From the NCBI RefSeq assembly GCF_009870125.1, contig NC_046679.1, forward strand, positions 5,828,001-5,892,000: a stretch of 64,000 bases of DNA, written 5' to 3'. The first letter of the stretch is position 1. Every line of letters starts with the position of its first letter. Below the pieces are notes generated by a model, which had not been told where the DNA came from, ran no database searches, and was given only the letters and a program-made list of their open reading frames with translations. Positions 44,681-56,400 of the stretch are shown piece after piece. The DNA is from Drosophila pseudoobscura. Its lineage: Eukaryota; Arthropoda; Insecta; Diptera; Drosophilidae. The position numbers and the translations under genes are program-made.

Positions 44681-46940
44681 GTTCAAGGTTGCATTTGTGC
44701 TAGATTGTTTTCAGTGAGTTTTGAGGCTTTCGGAAAATCGGTTCCATAATTATCAGCTGCCATGTAATTTGTAATTTACATAATTATTAACTGCCTTTTG
44801 GCTGGGTGCCAGATTGCCTTACCAACGGGCAAACCTACTGCCTGATCCTCTGTTTGTGGATCAACAACACTGCCTAAGGTCGGTCATCTATCTAGTAGTA
44901 CGAAGTACGTCTCGTAAGCATTTGGGCGAAATGCTTCCGTTTGCGCTTGTTCCAAAGTGTGTGGCTAATTAATTTGTTGCCTCGCGACTGTCGAACCGTC
45001 GTGGGAGGCGAACCAATCAAATGCCACATTAGAAACGCTCTATTTTCGCTGCCGATGTGCAGGCTCTGCGGTTTGGGTTTTTGTTTTGTGAACTGACTGC
45101 TGATTTGCTTAATTGAGTAAAAAAGCTCCTAATTTAAGCCATGGCAGGGCGCCCTGCATCTGCACGGGTCCGGTCGCCTGGTCTCGGACCCGATGAGTGG
45201 CTCTGTGATCTGCTCATGCCTGTGTGGGGGGTTTTTTTTATTGTCCGCTGCTGATGGTATTGTTATTGTTCCCCCTGTGCTCGCAGTATTTCCGATTGTG
45301 AGTCAATTGGATGACAAGTCGCATGCAAAAAACCACACAAGAACAGGCAAACAGCGATCTATGTATGCAAAGTCGTAAATATTGACGTGTCTTGCGTCAA
45401 AGCGAACCGAAGCGAAGATCATTAAAGAACCCAGTCGATTCCATTCCATTCTGTTCTGTTCTGTCAAATGCAAATTATGTACATATGTACGAGCAGCACG
45501 GTTTATCTCAATTTTAAGCGGTTGTAAGCGATAGGCGACACTCACTAAGCATGTACTTAGCATAATTAATAGCCGATCGGTCTTTCCAGTGACTCAATTG
45601 CAATTAAAAAACTATCAGAGCTTGTGCAGCAAACAATTAGTGGAGCAAGCGCTGGGCAAAGACAAATTAAATGTCAATTGTTGGATACTTATGGCAACAT
45701 TCGTTATGACGATAGCTTTGTCTAACAAGCCAAGTAGTTAGCCAAGAGCAGGTGCTAAGCAGTGGGCTAACACATGGATAGCTCATATTCTGTCAACTGG
45801 CAGTGTTTCGTCAATTAAGTGTTTCCTTAGGCAATTGTTTTTACGGCCCTGCCCGGCCCCGCCCCGCCTTGAGAGCTGTTTGTCGTTTGCATTTTAAGTG
45901 CATTCCCAAAGAACGACCGGCCCAGAAATCAGGTTTCCTTTTATCTTTTTTTTGTTTGTTTGTACTTTAAGCGGACTACCCCGCAAATTGATTGTTAATT
46001 TCTGTGCATTCACTTCCTTGGTTGTGACGATTTGTGCTCCGAACGGAATTACGGAAGCCAGCAACAAAAACTGGGTTTATATTTTTGGGTTCTCGCACTC
46101 TCTCTCTCTCCATTTAAAACATCCCGAGCCAGTCCAAATGCGGGATTGTATTATAATTTATGAACGTAAAAACTCTATATTCAGATTCATTCAAGGGCGG
46201 ACTGTCTACAGAAGAGTCCACACAGAATGAGGCGAGAGTGCAGCAGCCTAGCAAGGCCCATCTTCGTATTCCGTTCATTCCCCTTAAGGAACATCTCCAA
46301 GCTAGAGGCTAAATGAGTTCTTTGTGACTACAGAAAAGGGAAAACTGTTTTGTTAAATCAATTATTTTGTCGATTAACTAATTGCATTTTATATTAAATT
46401 TTTTCTTGTATTAATAATTTGTGCCTAATGATTTTTCTGTCGGAAATTGTGTAATTTTGTAATTCATTGAGAATTTTGATTTGAGAATTAAATTGCGAGG
46501 GACACTTATTTCGTTAATTGTTTCTAGGCATGAATGCAGAATCGCTTTCATGGTAATTTGAACAACTAAAATGTATTCCAGTCTTAAATAATATGAAATT
46601 ATCACGTATACGTACTGTGTGTGTTTTGAAAAATTACTTTCACTGGATTTATCGAGCGGATTCTTTTTATTCGTTGATTTTAATTTTATTTTAAGTCTTT
46701 GTCTGCTGCCGTTTGACACTAAGCACGTTTTTCTATTTTGTTGAATGTCCTTTTCTGGTTCTTGCTTTGTTGTTTAATGGACAACGGCTTGGGGTCACTT
46801 CATTTGCGTTTCACTTTGATTTTGCTTGGCAGCCAAAAAACCTGTAACGCACACCCAAAAATGATCGTACTATGTACTTGTAAACGGCGCTCGCAGACTA
46901 ATCGGAATCCCAGCACCCCACTAACTTTTATATCCGATCC

Positions 46941-47006
46941 CCAGCCCCAGCCACAGCCACAGCCTCAGTCGCGGTCAGCGGCTCGGTCGCAGTCGCAGTC
47001 GCAGTA
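46941..47006. repeat. Imperfect CAGCC/CAGTCG hexamer tract
   Basis: Successive CAGCCC, CAGCCA, CAGCCT then CGGTCG and CAGTCG units, ending in CAGTAGCAG. Simple-sequence expansion in non-coding DNA. Confidence 0.75.
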
Positions 47007-50000
47007 GCAGCGAAGCGTCGGCGACGCTCGATGAAGAATAGCAGTACCGCAGAGCCAAGCCCCGAGCACCGATCCCCGAGCAGCGGGCAGCAGCAGCAGC
47101 AGCGGTGACAGACACAAAAAAAAAAACCAAACCAGTTCCTGCTCTTACAGGGGCTGCTGCAATTACCGCTCGGAGCATACATATGTATTTGGATGTTTAG
47201 TATTACGGGCATTCGTATTTGTCTCGCCCCGAGAGCTGGTTCAGAGTTCCGTGACGTAGGAAACGAAATGGAATTCCTGGCAGTCCCCGTAGCACACGCT
47301 AATTGGCCGACAGACTTGGAGACTTGGAAAAGCACCCACTTCGAGAGCAGTCATAGTTTGATCGGTGGGGGGGGCTCATTAAAAGGTTTTTTCTGCTTAG
47401 TAGACGCTTGGAAATCCCTAGGCACTTTAGAATCGAACTAAATTTCTATGACACACAGCTTGCAGGTGGTGGTAGTGGGGTTTGGACGATGAAAGTGCGA
47501 TCAATGCTAGATTTCAGCAAACTAGAAAGTGATTTATCCCCTCCGTATTCAAATCGATTTGTCCTTCAGCCTTACAGTTATCAAATTTGTACTATTCTAG
47601 CCCGAGAGCTGCCTTTCCAGCTTAATTATGCATTTGAACTTGACTGTGAAGGTTTCGTGTTGTAAGTTTCGAAACAGTCAAATTTACGACTGACCATGCT
47701 GGGAGTCTCCTCCTCTCTCTCTCTGGCTCTCTGGCCAAGACAGACTGCGGTTTATGATTGTTTCAGAATTTCGAATCGTGCGAAAGTAGAAACGCAATTA
47801 AATAATCGATTTTCAATTACCGCCCGAGATCAGAGCTGCTGGTTACATCGGATCGGGTCTTGTGCAATTTGTAGATCGATGCTGTACTTGTCAGACTTAT
47901 CCATATGTGAGCGGTACTGCACTGACTTTTAGTTTATTCCACTTTTAGAATGCTAACATATTCCAATAGTCATGATTTATTCCCATTACGGAGGCGGTGT
48001 GAAAATTTGCAGTTAAAGCATTTGGCTGAGGCGCCGATCTCCTGACTTTTCAAAGCAATCATTGTTCAATAAAAAAGTGACTACCGTTTTTATGTTACGT
48101 TAGAATGGGAATCCTAGTAAAATAATTTATTCATAATTACTACTTATTATTACTTAGATCTTTCTGAAGTGCACCCCATACTACATAAATACATATATGT
48201 ATCTATGTTTGTATCTTTGTCGTCTGACAAGGCTAAGCTGCGGCTCAGATTTGTTCGATTGATACTCGTCTGATATAAAGACAATACAACACATGTTGTT
48301 TACGGAAATTTAAAAGCAACATTTCACCAAAAATAATTGTACCCATATTTATTAATAATTATTGGGTGTTCTTGCACCAAGAAACCAAGTCAACCGATCA
48401 AAAAACAAGCTATGCGGGTTGAGACCTGGACTTGTGGATTGCCATCATCATCATCGTAATCATTATTGTATATTGTGTAGAAAGAATAATCAAATGTATA
48501 TCCATTGTACGAATATCTGATTTGAATAGGAGCAAACATGACAACTGTGTTGAATTGCAAATGCCATAAGTTATCAATTTGAATTTATGAATTCCAATGC
48601 ATCCTACGAGCTAAATTAATATTGATTATAACACTGTAAGTCCGAGCGGGGACTTGCGAATGCAAATCTGTTATAATTTCATATTTAATATACTATAGCT
48701 AACTTGACCAATTAATTGGTTGTATATCATTCTAGTACATTTATTCGTGTATTAATTAAGTCACAGCATGGACATTTAAACATTAATTACGGCAATATTA
48801 TAAGTCGATTTAACAAAATAATTGGCGGCACTTAAACAACTTCAAACATACTGGTATTCACCGTTGATTGCCCATAAAAATCACTGACTTTCCAGCGAAA
48901 TTGTCAGCATTGCAGTCCATAAAACGTACGACTACGAGTACGAGTACTTCCTTCCGTCGATTGTTTCAGTACAGCAATTGAAGATCGTGTTCAGCATACT
49001 CATTATAAGATCATCTTCGGGGATCTTTGGCTGTGCGATACAAAGGATTCCCCCCACAAGATTTGGGTCAGAGTATTTCGAACAAATGTGATTTTGTTTT
49101 TAGCTCTCTGAATCATTTCGGCCAAAATAAGTTAAGGCATTTATATAGCCGGATTCTATAGGTTGATGCGTTAAAAAATGATCCGAAAGAACGGTTAATT
49201 ACCAAACTATCGAAATCTAATTGATTTCCATAGACACGAGCTAATTGTCAGAGCAGGGTGCGCCCAATCAATCTCGAGCAATTAAGAACTCGAACCGCCA
49301 ACACACTGCTCCCCCATGCCGTCCACATGTTCATACATAGTGTCTATGCTAATGCAAAGATTGAGATCTCAAGCCAGCTGGGGTCAGAGCAGCTCATTTC
49401 GGATCGGATTATCTCGCACCTAAGTCACGTTTCCAGAGCTCAACGTCAGCGGCGGTGAGGAGGCATCTTTGGAACCGGCTAGTCGGCCTCTCTCTCTGCC
49501 TGTCGGTGAGCGCCAACATCCGGACTTCCCCAAAGAGAAAGCATGACACATCTGCCGCCAAGTGGCGGGGATAATTCTACGAAACTGTCTCTGCTGTTTT
49601 GATCAGAGTGTGTGTGTTTTCTGAGGCACGCTTCTGACGTGGGGGCACTGGAACTTGTTTTTGACCCGACGAGGCAAGTATTTCCCTGAACAAGTTGACG
49701 CGGGAAGATTTACTGTTAACAGCTGCTGCTGGCGGGCGAGTATTTGTCGAATCAAACACGAATGTCGCTGATTGTTAATTGTTTTCATATTTGGCTGATC
49801 GATTTCGCTGTCTCTGTTGTGTTCTGTTGTTTCGCCTTTTTCGATTAGTTTCGCTTCTGGCGCATACGTCATGTTGGACATGGCAATGACAGTGACACTT
49901 TTTCGTAGACAGGCATGTCAAGATCATAGCCAATCCTCCAGACAATCCTCAGCTTGAACAATGGCTTGTCAAGCATCTCGTGGCTGTGCTTACGGAAGTG

Positions 50001-50754
50001 CCAGGTATCGCTCCTCTGAAGTGGCACTTCTAATTGAAATATGTGATCCAATAAACTATCCTCCCATATGTATAACCATATATTAGAAGTTGGGCGTGGT
50101 TGTGGAGACGGCCCAACGCAGGCGACTACTAGTATTGCTTGCTATGCAAATGCCGTAAAATGTTAATATAGTAATTGAAAAAATATCAAATTAACTTGCT
50201 ACAGCGAACTATCAGCAGGTAATTGTAGCACCTGGGGCCAATCTATCCCCGCCTCTATTAGAATATTAGATAATAAGTGTATTCAACTTATTCTCCACCT
50301 GATTGCCTTGGGGCCTCACTCCAAACACTTGGTGAAGTCTAATCACCCTTCGTTGACGATTTGAACTTACTCATGGCGACTCTTGGACTCTTTGCTGTTG
50401 CTGGGGAATTTCCCAAGCGATAATCTCAACTAATTTATTGATATTCAACTTCACAATGACTGTGCTCCACATCTGGACGTGCGGGAGTGGATTTCTAAAG
50501 AACCATAGACTTCTGATGCACCGAGCAGTCCCGTTGGGTCCCAAAATATAAACAAAACACTACAGGGTAAGATTTCGATCGCCCTTACATATACAGAAGT
50601 AGATTTAAATTCGTTGGAATTGATTTGGTCTACTGGAAATTCGGAAATTCGGCTAGGCTGGAGAGTCGTACCGGGCCAGTCAAGCACCCATATACTTATC
50701 ATGAATCCTTATCAACGAGCACGCGAGACATCTCAGCCTATGCCAACGATCGGT

Positions 50755-50813
50755 TATAAAAAGGTTCGCGGTAGTCCGCACTCCAATTATTCGCTAGTCT
50801 AACGCGAGGAGAT
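50755..50813 (+). promoter_or_regulatory. TATA promoter and short leader of the NRF-type gene
   Basis: TATAAAAAGG begins at 50755. A start site about 30 bases on (near 50785) would leave a leader of under 30 bases before the ATG at 50814. A clear TATA box contrasts with the DRE promoters elsewhere and suggests tissue-restricted expression. Confidence 0.65.
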
Positions 50814-53493
50814 ATGGTAAGACTTACACTACTGCTGTTTATATGTGCTCTGGCCAAGGCCAAGGCCAGCAACTGGGATGTGGAGCTGCACAAGGGCGTG
50901 GAAATGGATGTGCAGGAGTACGAGCGTATGGTCAAGCTCCGCCACTTGTCGGAGGAGTTCTTCGGCTTCTATCGGAATATAACTCCGTCTGACTTGGTGC
51001 CTGACTCAAGGCTGCCTACTGCGCAGGATCTCAAATGCTATGCGGAGTTCGCCCAGGTGACCGCCGGCCTGCTTTCCGGCAGTCTTTGGGCATACAGAAG
51101 TGAGTTGACGACTGATCTCCTGTATGGCTAACTAATCCCTGGATTCTTTCCACAGTGATTGATTCGTGGGGATCGGTGCCAGCGGGAATTCTCGTTGGCC
51201 ACTTCAGGGATCTGGGGCACTACGACGAGTGCGTTAACATCCAGCAGGCCACCTCCGCCAGCAACAATCTGATGGGACAGTACTGCCTTGCCAATTTACC
51301 CCTCCAGCAGTTGTTGGGAAATGTGGGTCCCACCGGAATGTTAAATGTACAGACAGCTGTCTGCTTTCCAGCCTCCTGCTCGGCCACAAACATGGACACT
51401 CTGCTGCAACGACTTTTTAAGCAGCTAATTGGAGTGGAGCTGGACGCAGACGTCAGTCTTGTGAAGGCAAGCACTTGCAAGACTGCTGAGCGAGAGTCCT
51501 ACGATGGACTCACAATATTTACCATGTAAGCAAAGAATCTTCCTTGCCTCAAAGAAAGCTAATGGTTAATCCCCCTTTCAGTATTCTTTTGTCGGTATTC
51601 GGAGCAGTCGTAGTCCTTTCAACGCTCTACGACTACTTCCTTTGCGAGGATCAAAGTAAGTCTTTCAGTTCAAGGCTGTTCAATGGAAACTCTCTAATAT
51701 ATTTATTGCAGAGAAACTCCCCGCCATTATAAGGGTCTTCTCAGCACGCTTCAATTCCCGGGGACTCTTCCGTATCTCAAATAACTCCAACCCGAATGTG
51801 GTCCATTGCCTGCACGGCATGCGCGGCATGTCCTTGATCTGGGTGTGCTTCGGCCATGATTACATTATAGCGATCACAATGCCGATTATCAATTTACTCG
51901 ATGTGTATAATGTAAGTCCTTCTGAATAGATGAGATTGCTCGCGTGGCTAACTCTTTTCTGACCAATTCCCAGTGGGCCAAGACGCCTTTTATGTACGTA
52001 ATATATGAGGGCGTTTTCGCTGTGGACACTTTTTTCTTTATAAGTGGAATGCTCGTCTCAATGGTTGCCTTGCGCTCTATGGAAAAGTAGGTTCAAGATC
52101 CCTCTTGTTGTATATATGTAGATCTTAACATGGCATTACATCCTTCATTGCAGAGCCAAGGGAAAGCTGAACATACCGTTGATGTATCTTCATCGGTATC
52201 TACGACTCACTCCCATCGTGGCAGTGGCCATTCTCGTCTATCTGAAAGTCCTGCCTTTAATGGCCGATGGCCCACTGTACGGCACCTGGAACTTTGATTA
52301 TTATAAAAGCTGTAATACAAATTGGTTCTGGACTCTTCTCTACATACAGAACTATGCCGCTGACAGGATCGTAAGGCGTTCAGAATCCACATATTTGCCT
52401 CGACTAATCTCTATTTTTTTAATGTATAAAGTGCCTCGCCCAAACATGGTATTTGGCCATCGATATGCAGCTCTATATCATCGCTCCGTTGCTCCTGATT
52501 ATTGTCTACAAGTGGGGCAAGAAAGGTGCCGCCGTTGTCCTACTTTTAACCCTCTTGCTAGCCGCTTACCTCTTCAGCACAATGGTGATCAACGACAACT
52601 CCCTGTAAGTGCTTAAAATCGTGACTAAGTCTAAGACTAATCTCTGTACTCTTCAGATTGTCGGGGGGGGATATAGGTCTCTCCCAAAAGACACACAATC
52701 GAACATCAGGCTGGCTTGTCGGTTTCCTGTTCGGGTACTACCTGCACACTATCCGGGGAAAGTCGATCAAGCTCAGTCGGGCCACTGTATGGCTCGGCTG
52801 GATCACCTGCCTGGCCTTGCTCTTTACCTGTATCTTTGCCATGTACCCGTATGGCTTTCCCAAGCTCAGGACTCTGACCATTTTGAGTGAAGCGTTTTAC
52901 GTGTCGCTCTCCCGGATTGCTTGGCCTCTGGGCCTGAGCTGGGTCGTTTTTGCCTGCATGCAAGGATACGGTGGATTGGCCAATTCGTTCCTCTCCGCGC
53001 CCTTGTGGCAGCCGCTGTCCAAGCTGTCCTTCTGTATCTACATGTGGCACTTGTTCATCGAGAACCTAAACGCTGGACGCACTCGGGTAAACACCTACTT
53101 CTCCGACTACGATGTGGTAAGTGCTTAGCCCTTGCTGGGAGCCCTTTGAGTATACCCGGATTTCACCCCCTTCTTCAGATGCTGCGGTTCTGGCAGGACT
53201 TTGGATTCTCTGTGCTCATGGCGTACATTATGTACATTTTAATCGAAGCTCCTTGTGGCGGATTGGAGAGTCTGATTCTGCCGAATCGTAGGGCACCTCC
53301 TACACCAAAACTGCCCCTTGCTGAGACTGATCCAAACGCTAATCAGTCGGCTAATGATGCTGAGAATCAAACGTCAGCTCCAGAACCAATTCAAACCAAA
53401 GAAAGAGAAGATTCGCCGTCAGCACCTCCATTGGAAAGTAAGACTGAACTGGAGGCAAACGATGGAAAAGATATAGATGCTACCAGTGGATAG
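50814..53493 (+). CDS. CG5892: NRF-6-type multipass acyltransferase
   Basis: Nine exons: 50814-51099, 51156-51525, 51582-51655, 51712-51911, 51974-52086, 52154-52370, 52432-52604, 52657-53116, 53179-53493; 735 residues in consistent phase. An N-terminal signal peptide (LTLLLFICALAKAKA) precedes the Cys-containing extracellular NRF domain (about residues 50-190, with CYAEFAQ, YDECV, QYCL, CFPASC). A membrane span (IILLSVFGAVVVLSTLYDYF) follows. Then comes an acyltransferase-3 domain with about ten spans, including CLHGMRGMSLIWVCFGHD with the conserved His, FFFISGMLVS, and HRYLRLTP. The last 85 residues are a polar acidic tail. C. elegans relatives act in lipid or yolk transport; fly substrates are unknown. 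The symbol is recalled from the melanogaster gene next to ebony and is tentative. Confidence 0.85.
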
Positions 53494-56400
53494 AATTATG
53501 AAGTGATGTAACAGACTAAAGCGGTTTAATCCGATTTATTAACTTGTATTTTGTAAATATTTAGTTCCATTAAATATAATTTTAAAAGTAGAAATGTCTG
53601 GTAAAGACCTGCCATCAAATTCCAGAAATCGTCTGTCGTTTGACAGAATATCAATGTACGAGGATAACAGTTGTATTCTTCGGAAATTGATTGTGTGTGG
53701 TCTGATAGTAGTATTTTCAATAACAGACCATAAATGGCACTTGACGAGCTAGGGAAAGCGGAATTTGAGCGTCTGGCGTAGTCACATAGTAGTACACATG
53801 TGACTTGTCGAAAATGTGACTAGTGACTATTCTGCTCCAGGTGCTTCATGTATACTTAAGTACATGCTATCGCGATTTAGTGGTCATTGAATACTATTAA
53901 ATAATACATGAAAAGTGGTATAGGCGCTATCTTTAAGATTTTAGAGAACATTGGCACTTGAGATGCCACCACCAAAAGGCTTCAACTGGCAGATAACTAC
54001 GCTGATAGCTGTGTATTTTATAAAATATATAGAAGTAGGAAATATAAAGAAAACTCTAACCCCACAACCACAACCCCACAAGAAGTGGAATATTTTTCCA
54101 AGCTCTCATGACTACGATGCAGTAGAAGCAATCACTTAAATAACACGCAAGCTCGAACTGTTTGATATAGTGCCATCTAGAGGCTGGGAAATCCCGAAAT
54201 TTCAATGTATTTTGATTGCTCATTAAATTTAAAATTTTTCCAGATAAGCAGCGGAACTGCCCCATATTTTCTGTGTCCATTGTGATAAGATTGCTAGTTA
54301 TTCGATTGAATTCAAGTGTGCAAATTCGTAGGACTTTTGGTCAACGTCCGAATATGTTTTCAAGACTTCACGCTGTTTTTTAATGGTAAGTATGGAAACG
54401 TGTGCTGATCGGAGTTTGAGAAATCCTTAAAAAAGCGTATTTTTGAAGCCATATTTCAAGTACAGCGACAGAAGCAGCGGCTTTCGTATGAAGATCCAAT
54501 TTTGTCAGATCCACGCTCCTGCAATTATGCATGTATATTACCACCCTCAATGTAAATGATCCAGATTATTTATATAAGGAAATGATTGTCATAATCCGGT
54601 TACAGAAATTTGGCCAGCTGTTGTTCATATTTAATTTGTTTTTGTTTGCTTTCAGATTATGGTTGTTCATGCACGTTTTGAGTATTGAAGGAGAAAACAT
54701 ATTAATATCGAAGGGAAAACACAAGAAATGTTTAATATAACAAATTCTATACTAAAAATTAGTAATCGAAGATTTTAAATAAAGTGATTTTGGGACATAT
54801 TTCTGTGTAAATTCCGAAGAAATATTCTGTTTACTTTGATGCCTTCAACACAAAAACAAAACCTGCATTCAACTAGTGAATAATCGAATTTTAGATAATT
54901 TATTAAATCTGCTTTTCGAATAACAGATGACGTACAGATCCATTAATCCATTTTACAGTCACGTCACCCTATATTTCCGCTCAATGCAAGCGAGCTTTTA
55001 CGCGCATTTCATTCAAGTTTCGCCACTCCCCTCCCTGCACCAGCTCTACTCGCTCCACAACGAATCACAATACAATGACCAATTTACGAGCGTTTTGTTT
55101 CTGATTAGAGTTTCATTCACAAAAGCTCTGCCGAATGATTTGCGCGCCAAAGTGACGCGTGACGTGACGCGTGTCGGGCACACAGGTGAGAGTGAGAGTG
55201 AGAGTAAAATAAAGCCCGCGTGGAAAAGCTTAGCGGCTAGCTTTCGAAAGCTTAAACGCACTCAGTTGGCTGTGTTGTTGTGTCGTTGGCGGTGCCGGCA
55301 AACGCGGCGTATGAAAATTGTTTGCTAGAAAACTGTGTTGTTAGTCTTTGGGAAAACTTGCCGTCGAGCGGTTGGCTGGATCACTTGACTTGGCCGTGGC
55401 CCAAACGAGAGTAACGCATCGCAAGTCACTGTGAAAATCGAGTAGAAGCCGCCGGGCAATATTCTTGCTAGTGACAGGTGCATCTTCAATCTCAATACAA
55501 AAAATCCCAAGCCAACTGTGTCAGCGCGGTCCGTCGTCTTTGTAGGTCCGATTTCTGGACGCCTGCACTTCGGGGCTGGCTGCCATTAATGTCAACGCCA
55601 CTGTCAGCTGGCTGCGGTTGTCGTGGTCGTCGTGTTAATGCTTTTAATTACATGCGAAACATAAAAAGTATTTCGTTAAGTGTTGCCGTGAAGTTTGACA
55701 TCGGAAATTAATGCACTTGCCGCCGCCGCATGCAAACAACGCCGCGGGGCAGACAGAACAGTTCCACACTGAGAGCAGCTCTCGCATCGTTCTCCTTCTC
55801 TTCGATCGTCAGAGATATATGTATCTTGAGTCTCTTTATAGGTAAGATCTATATGCTTATATGTTTCATTCCACTTGCTATGCGTAAACAAAGTGAATGA
55901 GTTGTTTATTATTGAATAGAACTCGTGCAGAGCACGCCATAAACATTCTACAATGATTTCAAAGCAAATTGTATTCAAACAAATCAAAGTGCTATTAATT
56001 TGGAGTATTTATAAAGCACACCTCTGCCATATAGCCAGTCGTCACATTATATTTTGATCGAGAAACCCAGACCTGCCAAACTGCCGGCATTTGCATACGC
56101 GTTTCCATGGTTCTGTCCCTGTATCTCCTCTCTCTGCGCCGAGTAGTGCCCTGGCATCATTATTAATAATGTTTATTTTGTTGATAATATTGATTTCGAA
56201 ATCTAAACATTGACAAATTAATGCCACCACCACTACTAAGCCTATGCGAATGTCTAGTCATCATCATCATCTTCATCTTCATCAGCATTACGTTACTCGT
56301 CTTTAAATCATAATGAAGCGATCGGATCGTCATCATCTCAACTTGAATTGTTTCGAGCTGTTGTCTCCACTCGAAAAACTGTGGCGATGGCTCCCAGCCC

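Larger units (their letters stand above)
41609..50754. promoter_or_regulatory. ebony 5' intron, promoter and regulatory DNA
   Basis: Nine kilobases without a supportable protein gene. It must include the ebony 5' non-coding exon, its first intron and upstream enhancers; in other flies pigmentation enhancers of ebony lie in such DNA. Visible items are a DINE-1-like relic (42520-42705), GGTTCT-rich simple sequence near 43980-44030, a possible 5' exon ending at 44548, AT-rich tracts at 42720-43180 and 48050-48900, and a CAG/CTCAG-rich stretch at 46941-47006. A plus-strand AATAAA at 50050 has no gene attached that I can see. Confidence 0.45.

Noticed and set aside
53966-54139. 58-residue open frame beginning MPPPKGFNWQ with a weak hydrophobic stretch
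   Set aside because: Short and without promoter, poly(A) signal or recognised family; it may be chance, so it is not called as a gene.
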